Below the pieces are notes generated by a model. The model made no database searches. It worked only from the letters and a program-made list of their open reading frames with translations, and was not told the origin of the DNA. The position numbers and the translations under genes are program-made. Positions 35,516 through 48,476 of a stretch of 64,000 nt of DNA are shown one piece after another (the stretch's first letter is position 1; the number at the start of each line of letters is the position of its first letter). The DNA is from Phoronis australis (lineage: Eukaryota > Phoronida > Phoronidae): assembly GCA_002633005.1 (NCBI GenBank), contig NMRA01000299.1, positions 1 through 64,000 on the forward strand, in the 5' to 3' direction.

Positions 35516-35827
35516 CTGCTGGTGATTTCATTACCACAACCACATGTCTAGGGTCCACAGTTAACCTCACATGTCCGCAGGCAGTCAACACAAGCCAGAC
35601 TCTGATAGAAGTCGTTACTGCCTCCTTCGGCGTAACCATAACAGGTGTTTGCAATGCAACATCCATACAGACCTGCCCCAGTAATGGTACAGACGAGGCC
35701 ATTGTTCGCAACGAGTGCCAGTACAAGATGTTCTGTAGTGTCACACCAACCAATCAATACTTTGGGAGTCCGTGTCCAACTAACATTAGCAGTGACCCGT
35801 TTCTTATTGTGATGTACTTGTGCTCAG
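35516..35827 (+). CDS. SUEL / rhamnose-binding (Gal_Lectin) domain
   Basis: The exon is 312 nt, with acceptor CATGACTTTCAG and donor CTCAG/GTAAGT, both in phase 1; the frame has no ATG. The protein of about 100 residues reads TTTCLGSTVNLTC, IEVVTASFGVTITGVC, NECQYKMFCSVTP, FGSPCP, then FLIVMYLC. This is the sea-urchin egg lectin pattern with its cysteine set and ..V.Y.C end. The sugar-contact motifs YGR and DPC of the family are FGV and SPC here. One whole domain in one exon makes a mobile module. Confidence 0.88.
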
Positions 35828-38361
35828 GTAAGTGTATTTCAGTTGTGATAATTCAGTTTCTAATGGTCTGTATGAAGAAAATTCACGGAAACATTTTTTT
35901 TTTGTAGTGTAATCTGCATAAGTTTTCTCAGTATGATCACATGATGTTTCAGTTTATGGCTCCAGGTGACATTTTTTTGCAGTTGTGAGAACAGCTAATC
36001 TCTTTCCATTTTATGTGCTGGCATATTTCTCGTATGTGTGCCATTATGTTGTCGTCCCCGTCCGTCCAGCGTCTGCTGCTCTATCTCTATAACCCTTCGA
36101 TATATGTTCATGAAATTAAACAGATAATCTTCCTTCCATGGATGGGACGATATGAGCAAATCCGACCTCCTTGTGCTCCCAGTGACAATATTAGTTTTTT
36201 ACCTACTTTACCTTAACAAAGTTTGTATCTTTAGAGGTTCTCAACTGATTTTCACGAAATATGACAAATAGGTATCTATCTGTGAGATGATATTATCTTC
36301 CCATTTTCAGATGGATTCAAAGTATTGTGCGCTACCTAGTCACGATTTTTTTGTTTTGAAGCTGTTTTTTGCCTCTGGTCCTCTATCTACCAAACCATTT
36401 TAAGGATTATTGTGAAAATTGGCATCTATGTTCCTACTGCAAAGAGGATGGCTGATGTTGATTTACGGACTACTTCGATCACTGTAACGCCCAGTGACAG
36501 TGTTGTTTTTTTTACATCCATGGCTGTATCTCCTAACCCTCTGCTGAAGTTTTTTTAAATTTGGCAAGCGTATAATATGAAGTTGATAACAAATGATGAC
36601 AACTTTTGAATGGATCCAACTAATGTGCCCCCTCATGACAATTTCATTTTTCACGTTTTCCACTGACTTTGAAGTTCCTTGATGGATTTTTATGAAATTT
36701 AGTAAATAAGTTTCTGTTAAAGAGTCAATGACATGTTCCTGTTTTTGGATGGATTTGGTGTATTATTTACGACATCTAATGGCCATTTTTACACATCAGT
36801 TTTTGGTGTCCGCCCCTCTAGTGGCAATTTTACTGTTTATGCCAATGTGAACTCTCCTGTTGAAGAAATTGACAACATTGCTTTCCATATTATGTGTCTG
36901 GCTGCACCATCAGGTTCAATTTTCTGTTTTAACCCACGGTTGTTGACATTCGTTTAAATGTTAAATTCATTATGTATGTTCCTATAGTGAAGATGATGTT
37001 GCACTGTGTTAATTTTTAAATAACGAGCACTGTGTTCACCACAGTATGTTTGGTGTTGCTGCAAGAAAATGATCGAAGAGTTCTGAGTAGAATTTGTTTC
37101 AGGCATACTAATGCTATGCTAGGGTGTCATATATTTTATTCTGGGTTTCTGTTGTTCTTCAAGCAACTTTTTTCAATGCATAAGATGTGCTTGCAGTATG
37201 AAGATCACTAACAGTTTAACCCCTAGTCTACTGGGGAGACAACAACGCTGCCTTCAAATTTTTGCAAAGTATGACATATGATGTGCCATCTAATGGCCCA
37301 CCCTAATACAGCCACACACCTTGTCGTCTACAAGACCTACGTTTGTGCTCCATTTTTCCAACCTCCCATCCCGGGTGTCCACATTTTTTCTTTTTCTTGT
37401 TATACATTACCTGTAAAGGACTTTTGTAAGTTTGTTTTGTTTATAATCTGTACATTTTCTTTAGACTCCTTCAGGCAGTTCTTTTGTCTTTTGTTTTGGT
37501 TCCATCATTAAGGGCAATTCATTGTTCACGCCGGTGGCATTTTTTCCATGCCCATCTTGCAAAGTCTTATTTAGTTCTACTTATGTCATAATAAATGACA
37601 TTCTCAATCCTCATCTTGTCTTACTCTGCAACAGCTCACGGCATACCCTGGGCAAAACAGATTACAATATAAAGTACATTATTCAGAATTTTATCACAAA
37701 TGTATTGTTTGACAAGTGTACAGTGTGGATGACACATCACTGACACCAGTTGATTTCTGGGCAGATTTCATTTCAGTGTCCACTGTATTAACCCTCAGTG
37801 GTCATTTTGGTCTCGACGGTGCTTGTTCAGCACTTTTTAAGGATAGGCGAAACATTTCCAGATTGTGTATAGAGAACTGATTAATGGATTTCGTTGAGGC
37901 GTCACACAGAATATATGTGAAATTGAGGCGGCACCAGCTGGTTTTTAGACAGATTTGATTTCTGTAGCACTGGTACGTGCAAGCTTGTAAGGCGTCACTA
38001 GGGTGGTGCATCACACTTTTCAATCTTCTATAGCTGCCTTTGGGACCAGGATTCATGGCTTTTCAGTTGGGGTATTCAGGGTTTTGTATGATGATTTTAG
38101 CATTAAGACTTAATTTTTCTAGATACCCATAATTCATTAATAGTACTTTATATATACTTAAGACGGAGTTCTAAAATTCCAGGGAATTTTGTATATAGTT
38201 TTAAGCAATTAGTAGTGTTTGCCTAATATTTACTGTTTAAAGTTTGTCATTCTAGTTGTGTGTCAAAACGTATATACTTTTGTAACTTCTAGCATCATGG
38301 AATCATTATATGTTGTCAGCATTGCGAATAAACATATTTTCTCATGAATACATCCTTTTAG
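35828..38361. other. Intron
   Basis: The part 36010-36960 is repeat family A, with weaker family-A-like phrases up to about 37330. No exon is supported in 36961-38361. Confidence 0.55.
36010..36960 (+). repeat. Repeat family A, copy 1
   Basis: Begins with TTATGTGCTGGCATATTTCT and CCGTCCGTCCAGCGTCTGCT, then repeats phrases of the type TGAAATTTAGTAAATA, GTTCCTGTTTTTGGATGGAT and CATCTAATGGCCATTTTTAC. The same order of phrases occurs at 48689-50000. There is no protein-coding signal; it looks like a non-autonomous element grown by internal duplication. Confidence 0.7.
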
Positions 38362-38538
38362 AGTTTTTCTGCAAGGACCCAGGTAACGTGACCCACGGTA
38401 GTCGCCATCTTGATTCACTAAGTGCTGGCTCTAACGTGACCTACACATGTGACACAGGCTACGAAGTCACTTCTGGAGATGCGTTGCGAACATGTCATCC
38501 CAGTGGGACATGGACAGGAGTGTTACCAACTTGCACAG
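38362..38538 (+). CDS. Sushi/CCP module 7
   Basis: The acceptor is CATCCTTTTAG and the donor ACAG/GTGCCA (a weak donor), both in phase 1. The protein reads FFCKDPGNVTHGS, VTYTCDTGYEV, LRTC, GTWTGVLPTC. Of the rear block of eight CCP modules this is the first, and with modules 8 and 11 it belongs to the CxDPG class. Confidence 0.9.
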
Positions 38539-38773
38539 GTGCCATTTATATGTGGTTCAATAAACCAAATTTTGATCTATTAAGCCACTCACTGTTATAA
38601 AATCAGTCTCATTTTGTTTCAACCTTCATTGACTTTTTTCCAATATGTTTGTTGCCCTTCATAGCAATGCTTTAAATGCATTTCATGCGCTAACTACGCA
38701 AGTTGTGAAGTTTTTTTTTCTGTTGATATTTGATTATGTTGAAAATCTATCACATTACGTCGTTTTCCCGTTG

Positions 38774-39085
38774 TCCCAACTTGTTCAATTCTATAGCCCA
38801 ACAAGAAGTTGGGAAGATCACCCCTGTAGCCAATATCTTACACGACTGATTACCTCCATTCTGGCTTGTATGGTTGGAGGGCCAGTTTCTCTAATCTCCA
38901 ATAAGAGCGTATCTAGCCTGACTGGGCTGTGCTGTTAAAAACAAAAGTTAAGTTATAATATATTTGAACATAAACCAATAGCATTTCTGAATTCCTCGTC
39001 AAATGCTGATCATGTTTAGTTTTTGAATTGCCAAAATCGCCCAACTACAACCGAAGTTACGACTAGCTATTCTTTCCGAATGCTC
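38774..39085 (-). repeat. Dispersed repeat family C, copy 3 (reverse)
   Basis: The reverse complement of this stretch matches 56262-56610, including the terminal hairpin in which TCCCAACTTGTT and AACAAGAAGTTGGGA face each other around CTATAG, and the words AGAGAAACTGGCCCT and GATTAGAG-like. One end adjoins GTTTTCCCGTTG in both copies. Confidence 0.75.
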
Positions 39086-39311
39086 TGGTTTTACGGGTCC
39101 GCGCCATGTTTTTAAGCTATAAAAACTTCCTGTTTATATTTTTCCTTGACTGAAAGCAATTGAACTATTATTCACTTGGAATTGTTAAGTGGTGCCTGTA
39201 GATTGTTACACAGATGTCTTGAAAAAAAGATTCCGATTTACCACCCTCATTTAGTAGTTTTACTACACTGCCCCCCGTTATGCCATTTTGAGGTTATATT
39301 CAATACACTGC

Positions 39312-40650
39312 TACCGTATTTGCCGTAATAACCGCCCATGCCCCTATAAGCGCCCCCCCCACGCATTTTCAGACTTTGCTAAAATAAGCGCCCAGTCCAT
39401 GAACGTGTACGTGCGAAAAATGCCTTACCTACAGTCCTAAAATTCTACAGTAACGTCTTCAATTTATCAATAATAACCGACAGTCCTGAAAAAAATCATT
39501 GTGCGCAGAATTTGTAGACCACGAGCCTTGCCGCTATGTCGGTATTTAGCCGTGACTATACACTTCAAACTTCCGCCATGCCTCAAAATGAACATTGCGA
39601 GGACCAATGGTCTGGCCTTTCAGAACAGAAGTATTAGTGTACTTGTTTTCGGGATTGCTTTGTAGATATTTCTCGCTTTCAACAGGAATCCAAATTTCTT
39701 TGTAGGCCTACACGTGAAAACCGTGAATCGAAGACTAATAAAAAGCTTGGCCAGTGTTAAAAGTACGTGGCCAGGAAGCGCGCGCTACATACATGAACCT
39801 GTCATCAAAGACATTAGTCGGGAACTATCCATTCATGAAAAGGGTAGCACACCATCGGCAAGAAATGGATATTGGCACTAATTTCCGACAGTTTCTAATG
39901 CTATAAAAAATGTTTGCGTTATTTTTAAGATGAATTGTTTTATTAACCATAATTGGTGTTTTTAAGCCAAATATCCGATATAATGACCACTGACAGTGAA
40001 TGCTTACACACCCTTACACCAAAAAATAACTGTCAGATAGTCACGTACGCATCCAGCCACACGGCGACTGATATGGCCTTACGGAGATAAATGTCAAACG
40101 TTTTTAGCGACATGAGACCGGCAAGTGCTGAATGAAACACGCTCTGGTTTAGGCCTACTGCTTGTGCAAATTTCTTTAGATGCAATGCACATCTAGCTCG
40201 TTAGATTGCGTGGCTTTGGCCAATAGACGGTATCTGCTTTGGCAAATGAACTTTGGTGACGCGCTCGCTTACTCACAAATGCAGACAACTTCAAAACAAA
40301 CGTCACGTGACAACAACATGTGTGTTCGTCCAGACATTTTTCTCATGTTGCCCATCATACATGTAGATGGCACGATGTACTAGTACAGATTTGTACTTAA
40401 ACCTTCCGTGATCCCGACTCCACGGGAACTTAAAAATATTAGCAGCAAAGTTTGATAGCAATGCACCACGGTTTTGTTGAAAGTCTTTTCATAGATTACT
40501 GATATGTCACAGAACGTAAATATGATGAATCTTAGCTTCCAATTTCACCCGTTTCGGAGACCGGGTTTCAACGGGCTTGGGTTATAATAAGTGCCCCCCC
40601 AAAACGAACTTTTCTAAGCACCCTGGGCAGTTATTACGACGAATACGGTA
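39312..40650. mobile_element. Inverted-repeat element, AATAAGCGCCC type, copy 2
   Basis: The left end TACCGTATTTGCCGTAATAA is matched in reverse by the right end (TTATTACGACGAATACGGTA), and GCGCCC words follow on both sides. It is the opposite-orientation counterpart of 13469-14898, sharing the CCCCTATAAGCGCC phrase and the TTTCGGAGACCGGGTTTCAA block. Confidence 0.78.
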
Positions 40651-41786
40651 TACGAAGTCTGCCCCCACTGCTATGAGAATGAAACTTAGCCAAAATGTTG
40701 ACAAAACATGTTACTTTCATTGTATAAATTTTAAATAAAAACTTTGTCAGCCAGTTTGTTAGTTTTACATTTTGGCACCTCAAATGTACTAAAATTAGAA
40801 ATTTTCAAATATCTGAGATCGCTGCGTGAGCACGTAAAATCAAATTGTCCTTAATGTTTTTCGATATTTTGCAATGTGTTTGTTCCTCCTGAATGTTTTA
40901 CTACTTAACCACCTAGGACAGACTATAGTACTCCTAGATACCATTTGCTCTATTTTTTAAAAAGCCGATTATGTCCTCCCTAGTCTACGGGGTTAGACAT
41001 GAACTCAACAAATGTAAGTTATTTTGATTTACAGTTGTTCTTTACACCTTTCAAGTCAGATTTTCTGTTGACCAAATGTTCGTGCAATGCATTGTAATAT
41101 CAAATGAATGATAGTTTAGTGGCATGAACACAATTTTTCATACGACTTAAAACAAAAGACCGCAGAAATTTTCCTGACGAAATGCCGGGTTTGTAGTTCT
41201 CTAAAAACATTCTAATGGCAAGAGAAACTCCACCACTGTCCATGGCAACTTGTCGCATGTATCGCCTATCGGTCGCATCATTATTTTCCTTTGTTGTGTC
41301 GTTGGATATAGCAACACAGGTCGCATGGATATAGAACCTTGCTCACCATTATCTTTACTATAACATCAACGGAAACAATGACGATGCTAATCTATGCGAC
41401 CAGGTTTCCCGTGGATGACCACGGAAGGGGAATCCCAAAGTATCCACAAAAACTTATCATGCACCTCAGTAACTCTTACCGCGCACACGAATCCTTTCCG
41501 TGGAACCTAAACACCAATTTTTGATATCCACGTATTGTGTTGTATTGCTCATGGTACGAGTTCAGATTTGGTTGTATTAAGATATCAATCCCCAACCCTG
41601 TAATATGTAGTTTGAGTAAAATTTTCACGTAATGAAGTTTATGGATTTATTCTCTTTTAAATGAAGAGTAAACATCAAAGTCTGCACTGGTTTTTAAAAA
41701 GTAATGCGGAAACATAAATTCAGATCAATTTCACAATTTCAAGGAAAAGAAACAGTACAGTGGTCATAAATCATGAAACAAATGTC

Positions 41787-41870
41787 TACCGTACTTGTCC
41801 GCGTTACCGCCTAGGGTGCTTAAATTGGGAATCTAAAAAAACGGCATGGGCGGTAAGCCAAGCATTGGCA
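41787..41870. repeat. GCCC-type element fragment
   Basis: Starts TACCGTACTTGTCCGCGTTA, then CCGCCTAGGGTGCTTAAATT, resembling an end of the long inverted-repeat elements. No partner end was found nearby, so it is a remnant. Confidence 0.4.
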
Positions 41871-43117
41871 GTTAAAATCGAAATTTTTGAAAAAGTCTGG
41901 AGTTGTTGCTTACTGCGCGGAGGACCGATTTTATCGTCACGGAGCTACACTGACGTTGGACTTCAAGCATATCAGTTAAAATATAGGTCGGGGGATTGAA
42001 GTAACCGACATTGATGGCCTGAAGTGGAATAGCGCACACGATACAGTGGCGTCGTGATCTCGAGCGCGATTGGGTTTTTACGTACCTTAGGCTTAGCAGA
42101 CAGACTACTTCTCAGACTCAGGAGGACACGTTCCACCCTCTTCACAATTCCATTCACTTTTAAGGTTCTCTAATGTCTCGCTATATTTCTTGTGCATTCT
42201 CCAAGAGTTTTTAAAGTTGTTTCTCTCGGCAATTTGTAAAAATACCACAACTGATGCGACTGGCAGTGCCAGATAAATTCGCAAACCTGCACTTCAGATC
42301 AGCCATCATTCAACTAATGCATATTGTATACTTTAGTTTGGTATTCAATGAGTTGGATGAACAATGCTAGTATAATTTCATATTTTAATAGGGTCTGCTT
42401 GTATCCTTATAATTAATTAAAAACATTTGACCAAACCAATTGTTTTAATTGTTGTATTATACGATGGCATTTTAATGCGTAGAAATGGCACACAATTAGT
42501 GGCTGGTTCAACAAGACAAATACACAAGTCATATATTATGTGCGGTCTGAAAATAGTGAAATTCGGATACCTATTACCAAGCCTGCCTGAAGGGCTGACA
42601 AAGTTTTTTTGTCTTAATTTCAAGGGCATGGAGTCTTCTACATGCCCATGTTATTATTTTCAGTTTTCTCGTGGAGGCAGCTTCGCTATTAGTGTATAAC
42701 TTAATACTGCCGGTTTTTAACAAGCATGAAAAGTACCTCCACTTAAACAGTTCCAGTGTTACCATGGTAACCGATAATTTAGTGTAGTTGCCGTTTTTGC
42801 TTACATTGGTCATGAACCTATCATGTGATATCAAACTTATCCAGAAAAGATTCTGTTTTAAGCAAAATCTGCGGTAGAGATGTAGTCAAAAATGACTCAT
42901 TTTGCCAAAGACTTCCCTAATATCTCCTAAACCACCAAACTCTGTGGTGTCATACTTCACCCAATTTCTCTCATCCCTAATGTGATTTATTGGACTGAAC
43001 ATGGATCTGAATGGCTGAGCCCCTACCTTACCGCTTTTTGGCTTTACTGTGGTCGGTGGATCCATGGACTGATACTTAATTGTAACTTAAAACCAAATGT
43101 ATAGTGTGCTATTCCAG

Positions 43118-43291
43118 CTGTGGACTGTGGAGACCCTGGCAATGTGACTGATGGAACTCGTGCTGGTGTGACATATTATCCTGGTATCATGACATATGCA
43201 TGTGACCCTGGTTACAGGAAATTCTCTGGTTCCGACACGCGCTTCTGTCAGGCCAACAAGCAGTGGTCAGGCATCCTGCTTAGATGTACAC
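43118..43291 (+). CDS. Sushi/CCP module 8
   Basis: The acceptor is GCTATTCCAG and the donor ACAC/GTGAGT, both in phase 1. The protein reads VDCGDPGNVTDGTRAG, MTYACDPGYRK, TRFC, QWSGILLRC. The QANK.WSG block is shared with the next module, suggesting that the two are close duplicates. Confidence 0.9.
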
Positions 43292-44266
43292 GTGAGTGCA
43301 GGAATTATTGAATTATCTTCCACACAGTTTTCAATTGCGTGAAGGGGATTTTAGCTGTTTTGAGTTGTAAAACTGGCTTACAGGCTGCACACATCCTGGG
43401 AAATTAAAAATCATGACCTGTGGGGATGGACAACCAAAACAATGAGAAGCTGACCTTTCCCCCTCCTCTCTTGCCTACCCATCTAATATGATATCTAGTC
43501 AAAATGTAAGATGATACCTGAGAGAGAAAGCACTCACCTAAATTGAAAGTGTTTGCCTACTACCCCACCTATGGGAAAGAAATCCCGATTTGGCAGGATG
43601 TCTGTTCTAACCCCTTCACTGCTGTGAAAGAACCCTGGGTGTCGCTTATTATCTCAACATGTTCTTGTCCGATTTCATATTTTGCTCTCATTTTTGTCTC
43701 TGCGTTTTACTCTGAAGAACAATTCTATTAATTTTACGATTGCTAGATTTAAGTTTTTGCTCCTGCATTTGATTTTTTCCAGTAAATGGATTTATGTCAT
43801 AAATCAAATAAATTCCAACATTTTGGGTGGAAGCGTACATGTAGTGTGTAAAACGAGCTGTGTGGTCAAGGTCTTTGCTGATGTTACATTTGTGGACATT
43901 TATAGGAAAGGCAGGCAATACACTGAGACCTGCTAACCTCAAACAAAAAATAAAGTAGTTCTGTGTTAAGTGAGAATTGCACATTATTTTTGCATGTGTG
44001 GGCTTATGAAGGAGCAGTTGTATTTCTGCTATCTAATAGAGCTTCTTTTGAATGTTATGTTCGCTAGTTGTTGCTCCTGGTACTTATCTGTCGGGAGTTG
44101 TGATATTGCAGGATTTTGAGTTAAGAGTGAACAAGGAGATAAGGATTGTTGTATTTTTGCCTGTATGCTAAAATCTCACCAATTTAGGAAACACAGTTGC
44201 AGACTGGTTAAAGTTTTACTGTAAGGAATGACCAGTCTAACATGGTTGTGTACATGTCATTGTCAG
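43292..44266. other. Intron, nothing recognised
   Basis: No repeat or gene could be supported. Overlapping frames around 43680-43985 on both strands are AT-rich and lack domain features. Confidence 0.5.
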
Positions 44267-44449
44267 GTGTGCGATGTCCAGGCATCAGCCCAGTACAGAA
44301 TGGCCTTATTGCTGATGAAGGTCACTTTTACCAGGACACGCTAAATTACACATGCATGCCTGGCTACGAGCTGACCAATAATGTGACATCATTCACACGA
44401 ATTTGTCAGGCCAACAAAACTTGGTCTGGAAAGGCACCCAAGTGTAGAC
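44267..44449 (+). CDS. Sushi/CCP module 9
   Basis: The acceptor is TCATTGTCAG and the donor AGAC/GTAAGT, both in phase 1. The protein reads VRCPGISPVQNGLIADEG, LNYTCMPGYELTNN, TRIC, TWSGKAPKC. It is a standard module of the PVQNG type seen in complement regulators and selectins, with an extra three residues between the second and third cysteine. Confidence 0.9.
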
Positions 44450-45443
44450 GTAAGTATTCTATGCTTAATGAAAGTGCATGCTTTTCTGCCAGACAAGGCT
44501 AAGTTCATTACGGGCAGGCTCTGGTGAGAATGATGGGGCTCATTATCTCCTTTTTATCTCAAGCAATCTAATTCAGCAAGGCCTTGTCACATAAAGTGAC
44601 ATGTCTTGAGATCTGATTTATAATATTAAGTACCCTAAATTAAACCAAAACTAATTTTTTTGATACAGCATGTTTAGTTGCTTTAAAAAGTGCCATGTTT
44701 TGCTGTATGAAAATCAAAAACTGTCTCCTTCAAGCTGTAATCATGCTGTGAATAGTGCACTTCCAAGGAAGTAACGCATTTATAAAGATGTGCGTGAATT
44801 TTCACCGTTCATCTTTCTGAGTGGCTTTTACCAGGATCAGAGAGAGCGCGGCTCTAGAGTCAGATAGAGTTGTGATGACTGCATTCTTCAGTGCGAGCAA
44901 GATCTAATTACGTGTAATTACCGGACCATAAACTGTAGTAAACATCTCTGCCTGTGCAAAATGGCGAAATTTCAAAATGCATAAACCAAAAATTTTTGTT
45001 AAAAACAAACATGGCTGTTTTCAGGTGGTAAATATGACCATGTATGGTTTTTGATTTTTAAAAATCGATGAACAAGTAAGCTAAAAACTACAACTACAAA
45101 CATTGGGTAAGATTGAAGATTATTCTTTCAATATTCTTTCAATCTCGTTTAGCCAGTTTTTTTACTAGGAAACAGTTGTTCTTAACTGTCTTGTGCCCAC
45201 TCTTCATTTTTATGACTGACAAAAAGCTAGATTAGTTCTGTAGTCAGTGCAACCGAAATTGTCCAGAAATTCCAAATGTTCAGTTTGGCTATCACGATAT
45301 TTGCACTTTCGGATATTTTTATGATTTGAGTTCTAATAGAGATTAAACTTGAACTAATGACACGTGTAGTTTTGTTTGCTGTGAAATATTTAGTTTAAGC
45401 TGTAATATGGAAAGTTGAGGGATGGGCTCACAGTTGCTTAAAC

Positions 45444-47317
45444 TACCGTAATCGTTCGGGTTAATGCCCATGCTCAGTTAACCGCCCATCCCCGACTTTA
45501 AGTGGATTTTCGATTTAACCGCCCACTGCTCGGTTAAGCGCCCCCCTGCGATTTTTGAAGATTTCCAGTTAAGCGCCCACCACTCGGTTAAGCGCCCATC
45601 CCCGACTTTTAAAGAATGAAGATTTAGCGCCTAGTGCTAAGGAAACGCGCGATTCCCCGACTTTTAGAAAAAGATCGATGATCACAATGAGTGCAACGAC
45701 GCCGGGACTCCCGAGACGGTGGTTTAGCAATCTGAATTACAATACAGGTAACGAGTTATTGTCTTGGGTCATGAACTCACTTCAAAATATAATANNNNNN
45801 NNNNNNNNNNNNNNNNNNNNNNNNNNNNNNNNNNNNNNNNNNNNNNNNNNNNNNNNNNNNNNNNNNNNNNNNNNNNNNNNNNNNNNNNNNNNNNNNNNNN
45901 NNNNNNNNNNNNNNNNNNNNNNNNNNNNNNNNNNNNNNNNNNNNNNNNNNNNNNNNNNNNNNNNNNNNNNNNNNNNNNNNNNNNNNNNNNNNNNNNNNNN
46001 NNNNNNNNNNNNNNNNNNNNNNNNNNNNNNNNNNNNNNNNNNNNNNNNNNNNNNNNNNNNNNNNNNNNNNNNNNNNNNNNNNNNNNNNNNNNNNNNNNNN
46101 NNNNNNNNNNNNNNNNNNNNNNNNNNNNNNNNNNNNNNNNNNNNNNNNNNNNNNNNNNNNNNNNNNNNNNNNNNNNNNNNNNNNNNNNNNNNNNNNNNNN
46201 NNNNNNNNNNNNNNNNNNNNNNNNNNNNNNNNNNNNNNNNNNNNNNNNNNNNNNNNNNNNNNNNNNNNNNNNNNNNNNNNNNNNNNNNNNNNNNNNNNNN
46301 NNNNNNNNNNNNNNNNNNNNNNNNNNNNNNNNNNNNNNNNNNNNNNNNNNNNNNNNNNNNNNNNNNNNNNNNNNNNNNNNNNNNNNNNNNNNNNNNNNNN
46401 NNNNNNNNNNNNNNNNNNNNNNNNNNNNNNNNNNNNNNNNNNNNNNNNAAGTTTGGTAAGGTGATCGTTTAGAATAATGAATTGAAACATTGCTGTTTTC
46501 TGACATTTTGTAACATATTTATGCAGTTGCTTGAAATTTTATTCTTGATCGACGACTGGCTCGACCACCCCCGATCCTTGTCTTACTTCTTTGCATAGCA
46601 TGTTTGGCACAACGGCAAGAGAGCAATGACGGGCTGTCGAGATAAGACAGCTAGCCGCAGAACCATACGCTGAAAATGTCATTGAGTCACGGAGTGTCGA
46701 CTATAACATCCCAAACACAAAAAAACACAGTTAAGTTTTTCAAACTTTTATTACAACCAATTTTAAAACTGCTCTCTTGAGTCAGAACTTGACAGCTACA
46801 TATAGTACGAGACTGTAACCATAAATTTGATGTCTGACCTCTGCACCACGTGAAGCTTGCACGCGCGCACTTAAGCAGGGTCACATCATGAAACAGTTTT
46901 TATTCTAGTGGAGGCTGCGAGGTCACTGGTCGTCTGCGCACCGCAGGGCACGGGGCTATTACTCGGCAATTTTGTAAATTTAATAGACTAATCTGAGGGC
47001 AAGAGAGCCTTTGTTGGGATCTTCCGCTGTTTTGATGTTTTCACAGTCATTTGGCGACGTGACGATAAAGCTCTTTGAAAAGGGCTACGCGTTCCGAGTA
47101 TGATTGTCGTGTCGGGATTTAGATCGCCAGGTAAGATTAACCTCCCAGGGCGGTTGTCTGTCGTAATAAGCACCCATGTTCAGTTAACCGCCCATCCCCT
47201 ACTTTAGGTGCATTTTCGATTTAACCGCCCACTTAGCAGCTCGGTTAACCGCCCTCCCCCGATTTTTTGGATTCGCCAATTTAACCGCCCAGGGCGTTAA
47301 CTCGAACGATTACGGTA
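45444..47317. mobile_element. Inverted-repeat element, GGTTAA-GCCCA type, copy 2
   Basis: The left end TACCGTAATCGTTCGGGTTA is matched in reverse by the right end (TTAACTCGAACGATTACGGTA). Each end has a cluster of phrases such as GTTAACCGCCCATCCCC, GGTTAAGCGCCCACCACTC or CAATTTAACCGCCC. The interior on both sides of the gap matches 55562-57935 (for example GAGACGGTGGTTTNGCAAT on the left and TTTGGTAAGNTGATCGTTTA on the right). Confidence 0.8.
45795..46448. other. Assembly gap (654 N)
   Basis: A run of undetermined bases. Both flanks lie inside the same transposon family, so the missing sequence is most simply the middle of that element. Frames spanning it are artefacts. Confidence 0.95.
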
Positions 47318-47522
47318 AGTTCGCTGGTGATCAAAATTTACCACAGACTGTTTCAGTACTTCAAGTTTAATATAAAGATATCAAGCAACCCCAGTGCAAA
47401 CTGACTGTTTTTTTGTTTGTTTGTTTGTATTTTCATTCATATTCTAGCATGTGCATTTATCTGAAACTGATTTATATTTCATTTGTGTAATGGAGATGTA
47501 TCTTTTGTATTTCCATGCCAAG

Positions 47523-47705
47523 GTGTGAACTGTGGCTCACCTGTAATATACAACCACACCTACATTGAGGGCAGCTCTTTCTTGTTTGGTGATGTCATTA
47601 CGTACAGGTGTTACTACCCATATATCATGCTGAACATTGACCAGTGGATAACTCACAACTGCTCGGAGAATGCTACGTGGCTCGGTGATGTGCCAGTGTG
47701 CAATT
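47523..47705 (+). CDS. Sushi/CCP module 10
   Basis: The acceptor is ATTTCCATGCCAAG and the donor AATT/GTAAGT, both in phase 1. The protein reads VNCGSPVIYNHTYIEG, ITYRCYYPYIM, THNC, ATWLGDVPVC. The glycine after the second cysteine, normally C..GY, is proline in CYYPY, and WSG has become WLG. This is the most diverged module, with sequons NHT, NCS and NAT. Confidence 0.88.
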
Positions 47706-48476
47706 GTAAGTCATAGAAATTAGCAGGCAACAGATATAAAATATAAATTGTAATATTTGTAATATGCTACTCTTTGTCAAGGTTGTGGCAGTCATAGTGT
47801 TAACCAATCTTAAAACCTGATTAAAAATGAAAACCAAATTAGGTCTTATACTATCATGAAATCTGTCTCTTAAAACTCCTTACGGGTGATGGGATTCCAT
47901 TTCAGTCTGTTATCAAATCAAGTCAAAAGCAACGCGTACATGGGCTATTTTCAATTTGGCAATTCTAAGGTTAGCCCATCCCCAAGGCCCAATTCGATTT
48001 GTGTCTGTTAGCCAGCTAAACAGTGCTATGTGTAGCTTCTTCAACAACTGCTTTTTGTTATAAATATTATTAGAAAACAAACCAGTCTTTGTCTGCACTT
48101 AATGAAATTCATGGTTATTTAGTTATAAGTTACTGTCAGTAAAGGGATAATGATCTCGCATTCTTTAGTATACGTATGAAATTCATTTCATTTGGCAGAC
48201 TATAAGTTAGTTTTGCATATCAGAAGTCAAATCTGCAGTTTTCATTATATTGTAATGAATAGCACCTCAATCCATTGGCTTGCTTTATGGCAATGCATTA
48301 GAGCACTTTTTGAAACATGGATATCAGATGGAAATTAATATACTTGACTTGTTCGGTTTTCTGCTCCTGGTACCTTATGTTAGAGGATACCTTTTTTGCA
48401 ATATATCTGTTTACTTTAATTGAAATGGTTGAATGGTATGGCTTTATGCTAGTATTACAAATAAATGTTTTTTCAG
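47706..48476. other. Intron, nothing recognised
   Basis: AT-rich, without recognisable repeats or genes. It ends in AATGTTTTTTCAG. Confidence 0.5.

Larger units (their letters stand above)
38539..43117. other. Intron
   Basis: Holds a reverse copy of repeat family C (38774-39085), an inverted-repeat element (39312-40650) and a short piece of a GCCC-type element (41787-41870). The remainder has only short frames without recognisable domains. Confidence 0.55.
44450..47522. other. Intron with transposon and assembly gap
   Basis: About 1.9 kb is the inverted-repeat element 45444-47317, which contains the run of undetermined bases. The segment 44450-45443 holds no supported feature. Confidence 0.6.

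Noticed and set aside
37278-37743. Hydrophobic + strand frames as membrane-protein exons
   Set aside because: Composition follows the T-rich intron; no splice sites in phase and no recognisable family.
45678-46506. Long open frames across the undetermined bases
   Set aside because: They exist only because N gives no stops; the flanks are transposon sequence.
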